Shown here: positions 52,687 through 63,355 of the stretch, one piece after another
Layout of the letters: each line of letters starts with the position of its first letter
Numbering within the stretch: the first letter of the stretch is position 1
Notes under the pieces: generated by a model
Told to the model about the DNA's origin: nothing
The model's input: the letters and a program-made list of their open reading frames with translations, nothing else
The model's database searches: none
Assembly (NCBI RefSeq): GCF_007954625.1
Contig: NZ_CP042420.1
Location: 248,001-312,000, forward strand
DNA length: 64,000 bases
Reading direction: 5' to 3'
Source: Leuconostoc lactis
Lineage (GTDB): Bacteria > Bacillota > Bacilli > Lactobacillales > Lactobacillaceae
Position numbers and translations under genes: made by a program

Positions 52687-52977
52687 TTAAGCGTTTGCGT
52701 CGTCGCTATCCGTACGGAAATCTTGCGCAAATGTTTCACTCACAATTTCATACATATCAGCGGCTTCGTCTTTTTTGGTTGTTTCAACAATTTTTAAGAC
52801 CTTAACCGTCAACGTTTTATTTCCAAAACGGATTTCCAATTCGTCATTAGTTGACACATCAGATGATGACTTGGCCACTTTACCATTAATTGAAATACGA
52901 CCTTGGTCTGAAATCTCTTTTGCTACCGTCCGACGCTTAATGAGTCGTGACACTTTTAAATATTTATCTAATCGCAT
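52687..52977 (-). CDS. rqcP: S4-domain RNA-binding protein RqcP (YabO)
   Basis: 96-residue protein with an S4 RNA-binding domain: [21 protein letters not shown] and [12 protein letters not shown]. In B. subtilis the YabO/RqcP protein acts with RqcH in C-terminal alanine tailing on stalled 50S subunits. The C-terminal 30 residues are acidic. AAAAGAG is in front of the ATG. Synteny with mfd on one side and divIC on the other is the same as in B. subtilis and supports the assignment over the other small S4 protein, Hsp15. Confidence 0.93.
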   Translation of the reverse strand: MRLDKYLKVSRLIKRRTVAKEISDQGRISINGKVAKSSSDVSTNDELEIRFGNKTLTVKVLKIVETTKKDEAADMYEIVSETFAQDFRTDSDDANA

Positions 52978-53004
52978 AGTGTTCTCTTTTCTGGATAACA
53001 GACG

Positions 53005-56000
53005 TTATCCCTTACTTTCTTGTTGTTTCGCAATGACGACACGTAAATAATCCTTCAGGATATGGAGCCAAATGCTACTTTCGGCGACGTCATTGACAGT
53101 CATAATGACTTGTAATTGTCCTGATTCCGACCGGACTGCGACCTTTAACGGCACATCAACCAAAGTTGCAAATACCGCTTCCCCTGCCAAATTGGCTGTT
53201 GCTTCTGGGCTAAAGGTCATCACCAATTGTTGGCGTTGTCGGCGAATATTGGTAACTTGGGCTTGATCAGCTAGCTGTTTAATCTGCCCTACCAAAAGCA
53301 AACGCGCGACCTCATCTGGCATATCCCCAAAACGATCCAGCATATCCGCTTCAATATCTGCAAAGTCGTCATCCGTACGTGCTTGTCGAATACGGGTATA
53401 TAACTCAATTTTTTGCGCATTATCCGCCACGTAGTCTTCTGGCAAATAGGCCAAAACACCCAAAATCAATTCCGCATCGGTTTCTTGTTGTGCCGGTGTG
53501 GCGTCATGGTGACCTTGTTTCTTGGCCACAGCTTCTTTGAGCAGTTGGGTATACATGTCATAACCCACTGAATCAATAAAGCCGTGTTGTTGCTTCCCTA
53601 ATAAGTCACCAGCGCCACGAATACTCAAATCACGCATGGCAATCCGGAAACCAGAACCTAATTCCGTAAAATCACGAATCGCCGCTAGGCGCTTTTCCGC
53701 TTCTTCACTGGGTGTCCGTGAAAAAGGATAAGTGAAGTAAGCATAGGCTAAACGGGTAGAACGGCCGACACGACCACGCAACTGATAAAGCTGCGATAAG
53801 CCCATGTGATCCGCATTTTCAACAATGAGTGTGTTGGCATTCGGAATATCCACACCAGTTTCAATGATGGTGGTGGTCACCAAAACATCATAATTCCCAT
53901 TCAAAAAATCAAATAGAATGCTTTCTAATTGCGTTTCAGACATTTGCCCGTGAATCGCCGCCACGCGTGCGGATGGGACCAATTCTTCAATTTGACTCAC
54001 CACACGGTCCAAGTCGGCCACCCGATTGTGCAAATAAAACACCTGGCCATCACGTGCCAACTCTTTTTCAATGGCATTACGCACAATGGTCCAGTCTGCT
54101 TCCAATACATATGTTTGAATCGGGAAACGATTAGCTGGCGGCGTTTCAATCACTGATAAATCACGCGCACCAACCATCGCCATATTTAACGTTCTCGGGA
54201 TTGGCGTTGCAGTCAATGTCAGGACGTCAACACTGTGACGCAACTGCTTCAACCGCTCCTTATGCTTCACCCCAAAGCGTTGTTCTTCATCAATGACTAA
54301 GAGGCCCAAATCAGCAAACGTCACATCTTGGCTCAGCAAACGATGCGTGCCTACCACGATGTCAATTTCATGTGCCTTTAGCTTAGCAATCACCGCTTTA
54401 TTCTGCGCTGGCGTTTGAAAGCGACTTAACACGCCAATTTTTAATTCAGGAAACGCACTAAAGCGCGCCAACATTGTCTCATAGTGTTGTTGGACTAAGA
54501 TTGTTGTTGGTGCCAGAAAGGCAACTTGCTTCCCTGCATGGGCCGCTTTGAAAATCGCCCGTAAAGCGACTTCCGTTTTACCAAAACCAACATCGCCGAC
54601 CAGCAACCGATCCATTGGTCGTGGTTTTTGCATGTCTGCTTTAATTTCTTCAATTGATCGGATCTGGTCAGGTGTTTCTGGATAACCAAATGCCGTATCA
54701 AATTTCAATTGCGCCGTGTCATCTGGTGGAAAAGCATACCCAGCTTCCGCTTCACGCTGCGCGTATAACTCGAGTAAATCATCCGCAATGTCTTCGATTT
54801 TAGCTGCGACTTGGCGCTTGGTCTTCGCCCACTCGGTACCACCCAACTTATTTAACTTGGGTGCCTTAGCAGCATCAGAAGCCCCAATATATTTTTGAAT
54901 CAAATTTAATTGGGTAACGGGAATAAAAATCTTGGCATTTTTTTGATAAGCAATCGTGAGGTAATCTTGTTTACCACCATCAACCGTCATGGTCTGTAAG
55001 CCTTCGTAACGACCAATACCATGGTTAACGTGGACGACATAATCGCCCACATTTAACTCATTATATGACTTCAACCGTTCGGCATTCGCCATTTGTCGCG
55101 GACGTGGCGTTGTCCGGCGTGATTTGGCAAACAGTTCGTGTGCCGTTAACACTGTAAGGTGCAACTGAGGCCATTCAAAGCCGGCCGACAAGTCACCAGC
55201 CATCATTTGAACGTGATGGGGCTGGACCGCGCGGGTCTCCAGTACTGGCTGTTCTAAATCAGTCAATGTCGCCTGAAAATTTTGACGTTGTTTGGCATCA
55301 TCAAGCAATAAAATGACGGTTGTCCCCGCCCCTTGAGCTTGATCAAGATCCGTCATTAACGCTGGCATTTGACCATAATATTGATTTGCCGGTCGCGTAG
55401 TCACTTCAACGAGATTTGTCCATTTCATTTGGCTTAGGCCACGCTTAAAATTCGCCAAATACAAGGTTGCCCGCTTATCTTGATGCAATAGCGCCGTCAA
55501 ATCAGCACGAAAAGTCTGCCGCGGTAGTAATTGATAACTTGAGATTTGCTGTTCAACCCATTCTTGCGCTTGATTATGTTGGGTGAGTCCAGTTTCTTTA
55601 ATCCGTGTATATTCATCCAATATCAACAAATGATCCGGTTGGAAATAAGCCAACAGCGTCGTTTCACCACCGAAAAAGTGGGTCGCATACGGCAACAAGC
55701 GATTTTCACGCACACGTGTTTCTAACAACTGATGCGTTAACGCAAAACCAGTCGTGGCATGCTTCTTTTCCACGCCAACAAGCTCACGACGGTAGTCATT
55801 AAAGGCAGCTTCAATACTAGCAGCAGCGGCCGTATAATCCGTTTCTGACACAATAAAATCCGTCACCGGTTCAATGGTGGCTGTCTCAAAATTGCCTGTC
55901 CGCTTTTGCGTACTTACATCAAAACTTTTAATTTGATCTAATTCATCATCAAAAAAGTCCAGTCGCACGGGTTCCTCACCAGTGAACGGATAAATGTCAA

Positions 56001-56523
56001 TAATGGACCCGCGTTGCGCAAATTCGCCAGGGGTTTGCACCAACTTAGTTGGCGTGTACCCCATCATCATCAAAGTCGCTTTGATATCGTCAAGCGCATA
56101 CGTCTCTCCGACAGCCAAGTTCAAGCTGGCCTGATCCAACGTTTCTGGCTTTGGCAACAGGCGTTCAACGCCCGCCAAACTTGTCACGACAATCACTTTT
56201 TCTTGGCGTCGCAAGGCCAACAGTGTGGCCACACGTTGCATACGCAATTCGGGTGAGCTAATGGCCATTTCTGTTGCTAATGATTCTTCCGCCGGAAATC
56301 CCATAGCCGCCGTCAGCTGGGATAAATCAGCCAAAAGTTGATCAGCATGCACCTGTGTATCAGTCACCACCAACATTTGGCGTGGTTGGGCTTGATAAAG
56401 CGCCGCAATACTGGCAGCACGCGCGCTACCATGTACCCCTAACAAGAGTTGGGTCGAATCCTCAGTGGCGTGAGTCGTAATATTTTGAATTGTTTCTGAT
56501 TGTGCTAGAAAATCCGTTAACAT
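53005..56523 (-). CDS. mfd: Transcription-repair coupling factor Mfd
   Basis: About 1172-residue Mfd that removes stalled RNA polymerase and recruits UvrA. UvrB-like domains at residues 1-350, the RNA polymerase-interacting CarD/Tudor domain with LNVGDYVVHVNHGIGRYEG (about 485-503), the helicase motor with LLVGDVGFGKTEVALRA (about 642-658) and LLVIDEEQRFGV, TLTATPIPRTLNMA, and the LRGRVGRS motif VI. The C-terminal TRCF domain is present. Start ATG 56523 is preferred: GGGGAG is 10 nt upstream, while the ATG at 56532 is 1 nt from it. No Cys. Confidence 0.96.
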   Translation of the reverse strand: MLTDFLAQSETIQNITTHATEDSTQLLLGVHGSARAASIAALYQAQPRQMLVVTDTQVHADQLLADLSQLTAAMGFPAEESLATEMAISSPELRMQRVATLLALRRQEKVIVVTSLAGVERLLPKPETLDQASLNLAVGETYALDDIKATLMMMGYTPTKLVQTPGEFAQRGSIIDIYPFTGEEPVRLDFFDDELDQIKSFDVSTQKRTGNFETATIEPVTDFIVSETDYTAAAASIEAAFNDYRRELVGVEKKHATTGFALTHQLLETRVRENRLLPYATHFFGGETTLLAYFQPDHLLILDEYTRIKETGLTQHNQAQEWVEQQISSYQLLPRQTFRADLTALLHQDKRATLYLANFKRGLSQMKWTNLVEVTTRPANQYYGQMPALMTDLDQAQGAGTTVILLLDDAKQRQNFQATLTDLEQPVLETRAVQPHHVQMMAGDLSAGFEWPQLHLTVLTAHELFAKSRRTTPRPRQMANAERLKSYNELNVGDYVVHVNHGIGRYEGLQTMTVDGGKQDYLTIAYQKNAKIFIPVTQLNLIQKYIGASDAAKAPKLNKLGGTEWAKTKRQVAAKIEDIADDLLELYAQREAEAGYAFPPDDTAQLKFDTAFGYPETPDQIRSIEEIKADMQKPRPMDRLLVGDVGFGKTEVALRAIFKAAHAGKQVAFLAPTTILVQQHYETMLARFSAFPELKIGVLSRFQTPAQNKAVIAKLKAHEIDIVVGTHRLLSQDVTFADLGLLVIDEEQRFGVKHKERLKQLRHSVDVLTLTATPIPRTLNMAMVGARDLSVIETPPANRFPIQTYVLEADWTIVRNAIEKELARDGQVFYLHNRVADLDRVVSQIEELVPSARVAAIHGQMSETQLESILFDFLNGNYDVLVTTTIIETGVDIPNANTLIVENADHMGLSQLYQLRGRVGRSTRLAYAYFTYPFSRTPSEEAEKRLAAIRDFTELGSGFRIAMRDLSIRGAGDLLGKQQHGFIDSVGYDMYTQLLKEAVAKKQGHHDATPAQQETDAELILGVLAYLPEDYVADNAQKIELYTRIRQARTDDDFADIEADMLDRFGDMPDEVARLLLVGQIKQLADQAQVTNIRRQRQQLVMTFSPEATANLAGEAVFATLVDVPLKVAVRSESGQLQVIMTVNDVAESSIWLHILKDYLRVVIAKQQESKG

Positions 56524-56570
56524 ATAATCCATACTCCCCTTGCCCACAAATCACTAATCGGTGACACATG

Positions 56571-57140
56571 TTAACCGTTATACTGGTTACTCAATTGTGC
56601 CACGTCAGCCCCTTTAATCCAGTCAGTCATCGCTGCGACGCTGCGATCTAGCATTTGTTCAACCGCTGGCATCTCAGCTGGTGTAAACTTTCCTAACACG
56701 TAGTTAATCACTGCTTGCTTGTCACGTTCTGGATGACCGAGTCCAAACTTCAAACGTAGAAATGTCTGGGAATCAGTATGCGCCATAATGGACTTCAAGC
56801 CATTATGGCCACCGGCTGACCCTTTTCCGCGAAAGCGTAATTTACCAAATGGCAAATCCATATCGTCCACCAGCACAAGGACATCATCATCAATTGCCCC
56901 ACCAAAATAGTCTAAAACAGCGCGTACCGCTTTACCTGAATCGTTCATATAAGTTGTTGGTTTGACCAACATGACTTGCACACCAGCCACGGTCACTTTG
57001 GCCGTTAAGGCAAAGTGTTTACTTGGTGAAAAGGCGACTTGGTGCGCCGCTGCAAAGGCATCAACGGCCATAAAACCAATGTTATGGCGTGTTTGTTCAT
57101 ATTTTGAGCCAATGTTTCCGAGTCCAATAATATATTTCAT
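56571..57140 (-). CDS. pth: Peptidyl-tRNA hydrolase
   Basis: 189-residue Pth, recycling peptidyl-tRNAs that fall off the ribosome. GLGNIGSKYEQTRHNIGFMAVD at the N-terminus includes the catalytic His; LVKPTTYMNDSGKAV (residues about 59-73), VLVDDMDLPFGKLRFRGKGSAGGHNGL (about 90-116) with the catalytic Asp, and LGHPERD follow. SD is weak. pth-mfd is the standard Firmicutes order; 48 bases separate them. Confidence 0.96.
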   Translation of the reverse strand: MKYIIGLGNIGSKYEQTRHNIGFMAVDAFAAAHQVAFSPSKHFALTAKVTVAGVQVMLVKPTTYMNDSGKAVRAVLDYFGGAIDDDVLVLVDDMDLPFGKLRFRGKGSAGGHNGLKSIMAHTDSQTFLRLKFGLGHPERDKQAVINYVLGKFTPAEMPAVEQMLDRSVAAMTDWIKGADVAQLSNQYNG

Positions 57141-57259
57141 GTCAGCTTTTTATCTATCCTTACTAAAATTCTCAATCTTATCTACCAGTATAACAGAATT
57201 CTGTGTTATCATGATATATGGCTATTTCATGATAAAAAATTTAATTTTAGGACACGCAT

Positions 57260-57907
57260 ATGCTCCACGAATCTCTCATCACCCCAAAGTCTGAATTGAC
57301 AACAGTTACAGAAAATACGACAATTGCGCAAGTGAATGATTTGTTTAATTCAGCTGCGGAGGCGCATACGCGCACAATGCCAATTTTGGATGAATCTGGC
57401 AAACTCTTTCGCGGTAACGTTTATAAGCAACATGTTTACGAACACATCGCCAAAAACGGCGACATGAACTTGCCCGTAACGGCTATCATGCGCAATTCAA
57501 CCAAGTTTATTTATACCACAAGTCAATTTTACGAGGTCTTTTTTGCGATCCGTGATTTGCCTTTTATCGCGGTACTCGATGAACAACACCACTTCGCCGG
57601 CATCTTCACCCATGACGCCCTGATGGATCTTTTGTCACAGAGTTGGTCCGTTCGTACCGGCGGGGTTGCCATTTCAGTTACCTCACATAACACGCAAGGT
57701 GACTTGAAAAAAATAGCGAGCATTATCGCCCGCTATTCCAACATCGAATCTGTTTTAAGCATTCAACCACAACAAGCAACGCCCACATCACTCATGTTCA
57801 CGTTGCCCCTCGCAATCGACAGCGAACAGTTGCAAAAACTGGTGACACGCCTTGAAAAGAAGGGCTTTACTGTTACAAGTATTGAAGATTTACGACGTTT
57901 TAACTAA
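57260..57907 (+). CDS. CBS-pair protein with C-terminal ACT-like domain (AcuB/CbpA type)
   Basis: 215-residue soluble protein. Residues about 1-65 and 72-125 form two CBS motifs (TTIAQVNDLFNSAAEAHTRTMPILDE; TSQFYEVFFAIRDLPFIAVLDE), and about 133-215 resemble an ACT domain (GGVAISVTSHNTQGDLKKIASII). This layout is that of AcuB and of c-di-AMP-binding CBS proteins such as Listeria CbpA, so an adenine nucleotide or c-di-AMP sensor is likely. AGGACA precedes the ATG. Divergent from pth, single gene. A 12-base palindrome ACAGAATTCTGT lies at 57190. Confidence 0.8.
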   Translation: MLHESLITPKSELTTVTENTTIAQVNDLFNSAAEAHTRTMPILDESGKLFRGNVYKQHVYEHIAKNGDMNLPVTAIMRNSTKFIYTTSQFYEVFFAIRDLPFIAVLDEQHHFAGIFTHDALMDLLSQSWSVRTGGVAISVTSHNTQGDLKKIASIIARYSNIESVLSIQPQQATPTSLMFTLPLAIDSEQLQKLVTRLEKKGFTVTSIEDLRRFN

Positions 57908-57937
57908 AAAGACGACCGCAATTGCGGTCGTCTTTTT
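57905..57937. terminator. Bidirectional terminator
   Basis: Perfect palindromic stem GACGACCGCAATTGCGGTCGTC with A5/T6 flanks, between the CBS gene (+) and ubiA-type gene (-). Confidence 0.9.
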
Positions 57938-58824
57938 TATAACAATAGCCCTGCCACAATGGCGACAGTCATCCCCAACATGACAATGACTAGATTTTTA
58001 ATGGCTAAAATAAAGGTTTCACGTTTAATCGGACGGGCAATAAAATCACGTGCATGACGAATCACAATGGGCAACAAGACAATCATCGCATAACTGGTAA
58101 TCGGCAACCAACCGACCAACGTCACTAAGATCAATTCCGCAAACGCAATGATTGCCAAAACAAGATAGAGCTGCTTGGCCGCTGATACGCCAATATAGTG
58201 CACCAAGGTGTGGCGATTGTTTTCTTCATCTTCATCATGATCAGCAATATTATTTGCCAACATAATTTCCGCAATAAACACAGTTAACGGGAAGCTGACC
58301 ACAAACCATTGGAGTAAGACACTCGGCATAGGCGTCATGTGCGTGTTGACGTACACTTGCGCGACAAAGATAAAGTAACCCATCGTCAAGCCAGAGACAA
58401 GTTCACCAAATGGCGTGTTCGTAATTGGTTTTGGCCCCGCTGAATAGAGATAACCAATTAAAAAACTGACAATCCCAATAATCCAAGTCACATAACCGGT
58501 ACGCAACGCTACGGCCACTCCGGCCAGTGCTGCAATCACACCTAAAGCGAGCGCAACATTTCGCACCTGATGGTTAGAAATTTCTTCTCCAGCCGCTTCC
58601 TCACGCAAAAAGGCGTTATTCTTTTGGCGTTTCGCATCTTCATAACGATTAAATGTATTCACTGCTAAATGCACGCTAGTCGTTGCAATGATGAGCAATG
58701 TTGCATTCAACCAATTTAATCGCGCATATTGCCATTGACTATAAGCTAACCCCACCAGCAATGGCGCAACACTGGGGATTACCACCCGAATTTCAACTAA
58801 ATCTAAAAACTGTTTTGGTGTCAT
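57937..58824 (-). CDS. UbiA family prenyltransferase (MenA-like)
   Basis: 295-residue membrane protein with eight to nine helices. The first aspartate-rich motif is NTFNRYEDAKRQKNN (residues about 56-70) and the second is NNIADHDEDEENNRHTLV (about 191-208), both typical of UbiA prenyltransferases. The N-terminal PKQFLDLVEIRVVIPSVAPLLVGLAYS is close to the MenA group, which attaches a prenyl chain to dihydroxynaphthoate for menaquinone. Whether this strain makes menaquinone is not visible here; no men genes are nearby. AGAGGT lies 11 bases before the ATG. Confidence 0.85.
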   Translation of the reverse strand: MTPKQFLDLVEIRVVIPSVAPLLVGLAYSQWQYARLNWLNATLLIIATTSVHLAVNTFNRYEDAKRQKNNAFLREEAAGEEISNHQVRNVALALGVIAALAGVAVALRTGYVTWIIGIVSFLIGYLYSAGPKPITNTPFGELVSGLTMGYFIFVAQVYVNTHMTPMPSVLLQWFVVSFPLTVFIAEIMLANNIADHDEDEENNRHTLVHYIGVSAAKQLYLVLAIIAFAELILVTLVGWLPITSYAMIVLLPIVIRHARDFIARPIKRETFILAIKNLVIVMLGMTVAIVAGLLL

Positions 58825-58903
58825 TGTCGTATTAACCTCTAGTAACCTATTCTACCAGAAAAATGCAATCGACGACATGCCCGCTCATGAGTCCACAACA
58901 CAA

Positions 58904-58932
58904 AAAAACACGACCTTAAGTCGTGTTTTTTA
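58904..58932 (-). terminator. Terminator of groESL
   Basis: Stem ACACGAC/GTCGTGT with CTTAA loop (58908-58926) and A/T flanks, 16 bases after the groL stop. Confidence 0.85.
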
Positions 58933-58947
58933 ATCTAATCTAACAGA

Positions 58948-60582
<1,635 letters not shown>

Positions 60583-60651
60583 CTAGTAATTCATTTTAAA
60601 TCTACAGTTTAAATATATAGTTGTTTGTACCGACTTAACTTGGCACAAAAA

Positions 60652-60936
60652 TTACGCCACAATGGCAACAATATCCTTTTCATGTAGTGCAAGGTAGTCA
60701 TTTCCTTCAAATGATACTTCTTGCCCTGCGTACTTATCAAAAAGTACTTCATCACCTGTCTTCACAGTTAATTCGCGGACTGTCCCATCGTTTAGGACAT
60801 ATCCTGAACCTACGGCAACGACCTTACCTGTGACTGGCTTTTCCTTAGCATTTGTTGCCAAGAGAATGCCACCAACAGTTTCTTCCGCAGCTTCAGTTAC
60901 TTCAATAATCACGCGATCACCCAATGGCTTCAACAT
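60652..60936 (-). CDS. groS: Co-chaperonin GroES
   Basis: 94-residue Gro[15 protein letters not shown] at the start; the mobile loop [13 protein letters not shown] (residues about 23-35); and the C-terminal [14 protein letters not shown]. Start ATG 60936 is supported by GGAGG 8 nt upstream; a TTG five codons earlier overlaps this SD. First gene of the HrcA-controlled groESL operon. Confidence 0.97.
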   Translation of the reverse strand: MLKPLGDRVIIEVTEAAEETVGGILLATNAKEKPVTGKVVAVGSGYVLNDGTVRELTVKTGDEVLFDKYAGQEVSFEGNDYLALHEKDIVAIVA

Positions 60937-60960
60937 GAGACATACCTCCAATTTTAAGTT

Positions 60961-60987
60961 TTAGCACTCTTTTTATGCGAGTGCTAA
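60961..60987 (-). promoter_or_regulatory. CIRCE element (HrcA operator)
   Basis: Perfect TTAGCACTC-N9-GAGTGCTAA, the canonical CIRCE inverted repeat, between the groES promoter and SD. It binds HrcA and gives heat-shock induction. The hrcA gene is not in this window. Confidence 0.98.
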
Positions 60988-60998
60988 TTACAACTATT

Positions 60999-61026
60999 AT
61001 TATAGCACTGTCCGGATATTTGTCAA
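60999..61026 (-). promoter_or_regulatory. groESL promoter
   Basis: Minus-strand TTGACA (61021-61026), 16-nt spacer, TATAAT (60999-61004); both hexamers are consensus. Confidence 0.93.
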
Positions 61027-61052
61027 TAAAAAAAGCCTACTTTTGTAGACTA
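61027..61052 (-). terminator. Terminator of manO-yitT transcript
   Basis: Minus-strand stem AGTCTAC/GTAGGCT, AAAA loop, T7; directly adjacent to the groESL -35. Confidence 0.75.
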
Positions 61053-61083
61053 ATTTTGTCGCCCAAAGTAGACCTAAGTATTT

Positions 61084-61917
61084 CTATATAAACGTGCCGC
61101 CATGCGCTTCACTAATGTCGTAAGCAATCATGAAAGCAGTGGGATCGACTTGATGCACACCGCGGACCAAGTGATTGTAATCTTGATTTTCTAAAATCAC
61201 CATCAACATATCCCGATTGCTATCCGTGTACCCACCGCGAACATTCATCAGTGTGTAACTCGTATCATTTTCTTTCAAATAGGCTTTAACCGCTTCAATA
61301 TGATCGTTACTCGTGATATACACCATTTTACGCCGATCAAGACCTGTCTCAATATAGTTCATCACAACGGCCGTAATAATCAGCGAAAACACCGCCAAAA
61401 TAAAGGCTTCCAGGCCATCCGTTAGTAGGTTGCCTAACGACACAAATAGGTCAATAACCAATAACGATAACGCTGGTGCAATGCGGAAATATTTCTTCAA
61501 AATCATTGGCGGTACAGCCGTGCCACCACTGGACGCCTCCACTCGATAAAGCATCGCCACACCAAACGCAAAAATTGCCCCACCAACCAAAACAGCAAAC
61601 GTTCTATCGGTTAAAATTTGATGACTAGGCGTTATTTTCAATAATATCGGCAATAACAGACTGCCAAAAGTAATGCGCATCGTTGTGCCACGATCTAAAA
61701 AAATTGCCGCCAAGATGATCATCAAAATATTAACCACTAAGACGGTCACCGCACGATCAATCCCAACTAATTCATTCAGCAAGATAGCAAAACCTGTCGC
61801 CCCACCAGCCGCAACTTTAGCTGGTGCGTAAAAAAAGTTAATGCTAATGGCGACGAATTCCAAAGCGACAACAATCGTTAAATAACGTAAAATCTGGTAC
61901 TGCCGTAATAATTTCAT
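61084..61917 (-). CDS. YitT family membrane protein (DUF2179)
   Basis: 277-residue protein. Five or six membrane helices in residues 10-195 (with AISINFFYAPAKVAAGGATGFAILL near the start and the GGAIFAFGVAMLYRVEASSGGTAV motif) are followed by a soluble DUF2179 domain (TSNDHIEAVKAYLKEND to the end). The YitT family has no fixed function. Its ATG overlaps the stop codon of the manO-like gene and uses AAAGGCG in it as SD, so the two are coupled. Confidence 0.88.
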   Translation of the reverse strand: MKLLRQYQILRYLTIVVALEFVAISINFFYAPAKVAAGGATGFAILLNELVGIDRAVTVLVVNILMIILAAIFLDRGTTMRITFGSLLLPILLKITPSHQILTDRTFAVLVGGAIFAFGVAMLYRVEASSGGTAVPPMILKKYFRIAPALSLLVIDLFVSLGNLLTDGLEAFILAVFSLIITAVVMNYIETGLDRRKMVYITSNDHIEAVKAYLKENDTSYTLMNVRGGYTDSNRDMLMVILENQDYNHLVRGVHQVDPTAFMIAYDISEAHGGTFI

Positions 61918-62294
61918 TAAACGCCTTTCTTTTTATCCTTCTTTTTAAATAGTGCTTTCAAACGTGAGATTAAAGTGGGTTGTTTTAAGACCTTTTCATG
62001 ACCAATTTGATCACGAATGGCCTTTAACACCTTCCCAGACTCCGGTGATGAAAAGGAAAAACTGCCACGATCTGTATCAATTCGGAAACGCCGACTGACT
62101 TGATGCCGCGAAACATTCGCATACACCGCCGTCACGTTCGCCCAAGGAATTTGAATATAGTCAGCCACGTTATTATCATTAAAAAATTCAAATGCGCGAT
62201 CACCCACTAGAAATTTACCGTATTGCGCACCAATACCTAAATACGAAATCCCTTTAGCTGTTAACGCTACTTTAGTATTCAGTGATTGTACCAT
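61917..62294 (-). CDS. manO: DUF956 family protein (ManO-like, PTS-associated)
   Basis: 125-residue protein of DUF956, the small family found beside man-type PTS operons (ManO). Recognisable is the N-terminal VQSLNTKVALTAKGISYLGIGAQYGKFLVGDRAFEFFND and a Lys-rich C-terminus (RLKALFKKKDKKKGV). It has been proposed to be a regulator of the mannose PTS. Start ATG 62294 has GGAGG 9 bases ahead. It lies downstream of manZ, after the PTS terminator, and overlaps yitT. Confidence 0.88.
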   Translation of the reverse strand: MVQSLNTKVALTAKGISYLGIGAQYGKFLVGDRAFEFFNDNNVADYIQIPWANVTAVYANVSRHQVSRRFRIDTDRGSFSFSSPESGKVLKAIRDQIGHEKVLKQPTLISRLKALFKKKDKKKGV

Positions 62295-62373
62295 TCTGAT
62301 TACCCTCCTCACCTATCATACTTTAATCGTATCATTAAATGATAGGCATACTCAATAACTTTTCTTTTATGTA

Positions 62374-62406
62374 CAAAGGCGCTCGTCTAAAATGACGGGC
62401 GCCCTT
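62374..62406 (-). terminator. Terminator of mannose PTS operon
   Basis: Minus-strand stem GGCGCCCGTC/GACGAGCGCC with a 6-nt loop (62378-62403) and A3/T3 flanks, 25 bases after the manZ stop. The short T-run may allow read-through to manO. Confidence 0.7.
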
Positions 62407-62429
62407 TATCGTAATAATTTAATTCATGC

Positions 62430-63344
62430 TTACATGATGTGCAAGGCATGCATGATGATTCCGAAGACGAAGATACCAACAATCATTGCAATTGGTGACA
62501 CGTTCTTCTTCAACAACCACATAGCCAAGAATGTCAATGCCAATCCCATCAAACCAGGTACCAAACTATCCAAGTTTGCTTGCAATGTGTTTGGTGCCAT
62601 CTTTGTCAATGACAAACCAGCAGCTTGATCACTCAAAATTTGTTGCAACTTACCACCGGTCACAGCACCACTTGGGAAATCAATGTAAGCCCCTTCAGCT
62701 AACTTCTTAGCTGGTAGGTTAACGACAAACTTGATTGAAACCCAACGCTCAACCAGAACGGCCAAGATAAACATTCCCAGGATTGAGGCACCCTTAGTGA
62801 TGTCCTTCAAGAGGCCACCTGACAAGTCTTGTGTAATCGCAGAACCGGCCTTATAACCGAATTCTTGGGTATACCAGATAAATGACATACGAATCAAGTT
62901 CCACAAAACGAAGAACAAGATTGGACCAAGAATATTACCAGAAAGGGCCAATGAGGCACCTAGCGCACCTAAGATTGGACGCACTGTGAACCAGAAGACC
63001 GGATCACCAATACCAGCCAAAGGTCCCATCATACCAATCTTCACACCTTGAATTGCTGTATCATCAATCGCTGCACCATTGGCACGTTCTTCTTCCAGCG
63101 CCAAAGTTACACCAATGATTGGTGAAGCAACATAAGGATGTGTGTTAAAGAATTCCAAGTGACGCTTTAAAGCGGCTACTCGATCTTCTTTTGTTGTATA
63201 TAATTTCTTAATTGCTGGGATCAAGGCATAAGCCCAACCCACGTTTTGCATACGTTCGTAGTTCCATGAACCTTGTAAGAACTGTGAACGCCATGCAACA
63301 GATAGACGATCACTACGTGTTAATTCAATTTTTTCAGCCATCAT
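62430..63344 (-). CDS. manZ: PTS mannose/fructose/sorbose transporter subunit IID
   Basis: 304-residue IID membrane subunit. SWNYERMQNVGWAYALIPAIKKLY (residues about 26-49) and FFNTHPYVASPIIGVTLALEEERANG (about 68-93) are family hallmarks, followed by GVKIGMMGPLAGIGDPVFWFTVRPILGALG. It forms the sugar channel with IIC and is also the receptor region for class IIa bacteriocins in other species. AAGGAGC precedes the ATG; either of two adjacent ATGs could be used. It starts 11 bases after manY. Confidence 0.95.
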   Translation of the reverse strand: MMAEKIELTRSDRLSVAWRSQFLQGSWNYERMQNVGWAYALIPAIKKLYTTKEDRVAALKRHLEFFNTHPYVASPIIGVTLALEEERANGAAIDDTAIQGVKIGMMGPLAGIGDPVFWFTVRPILGALGASLALSGNILGPILFFVLWNLIRMSFIWYTQEFGYKAGSAITQDLSGGLLKDITKGASILGMFILAVLVERWVSIKFVVNLPAKKLAEGAYIDFPSGAVTGGKLQQILSDQAAGLSLTKMAPNTLQANLDSLVPGLMGLALTFLAMWLLKKNVSPIAMIVGIFVFGIIMHALHIM

Positions 63345-63355
63345 GTTGCTCCTTC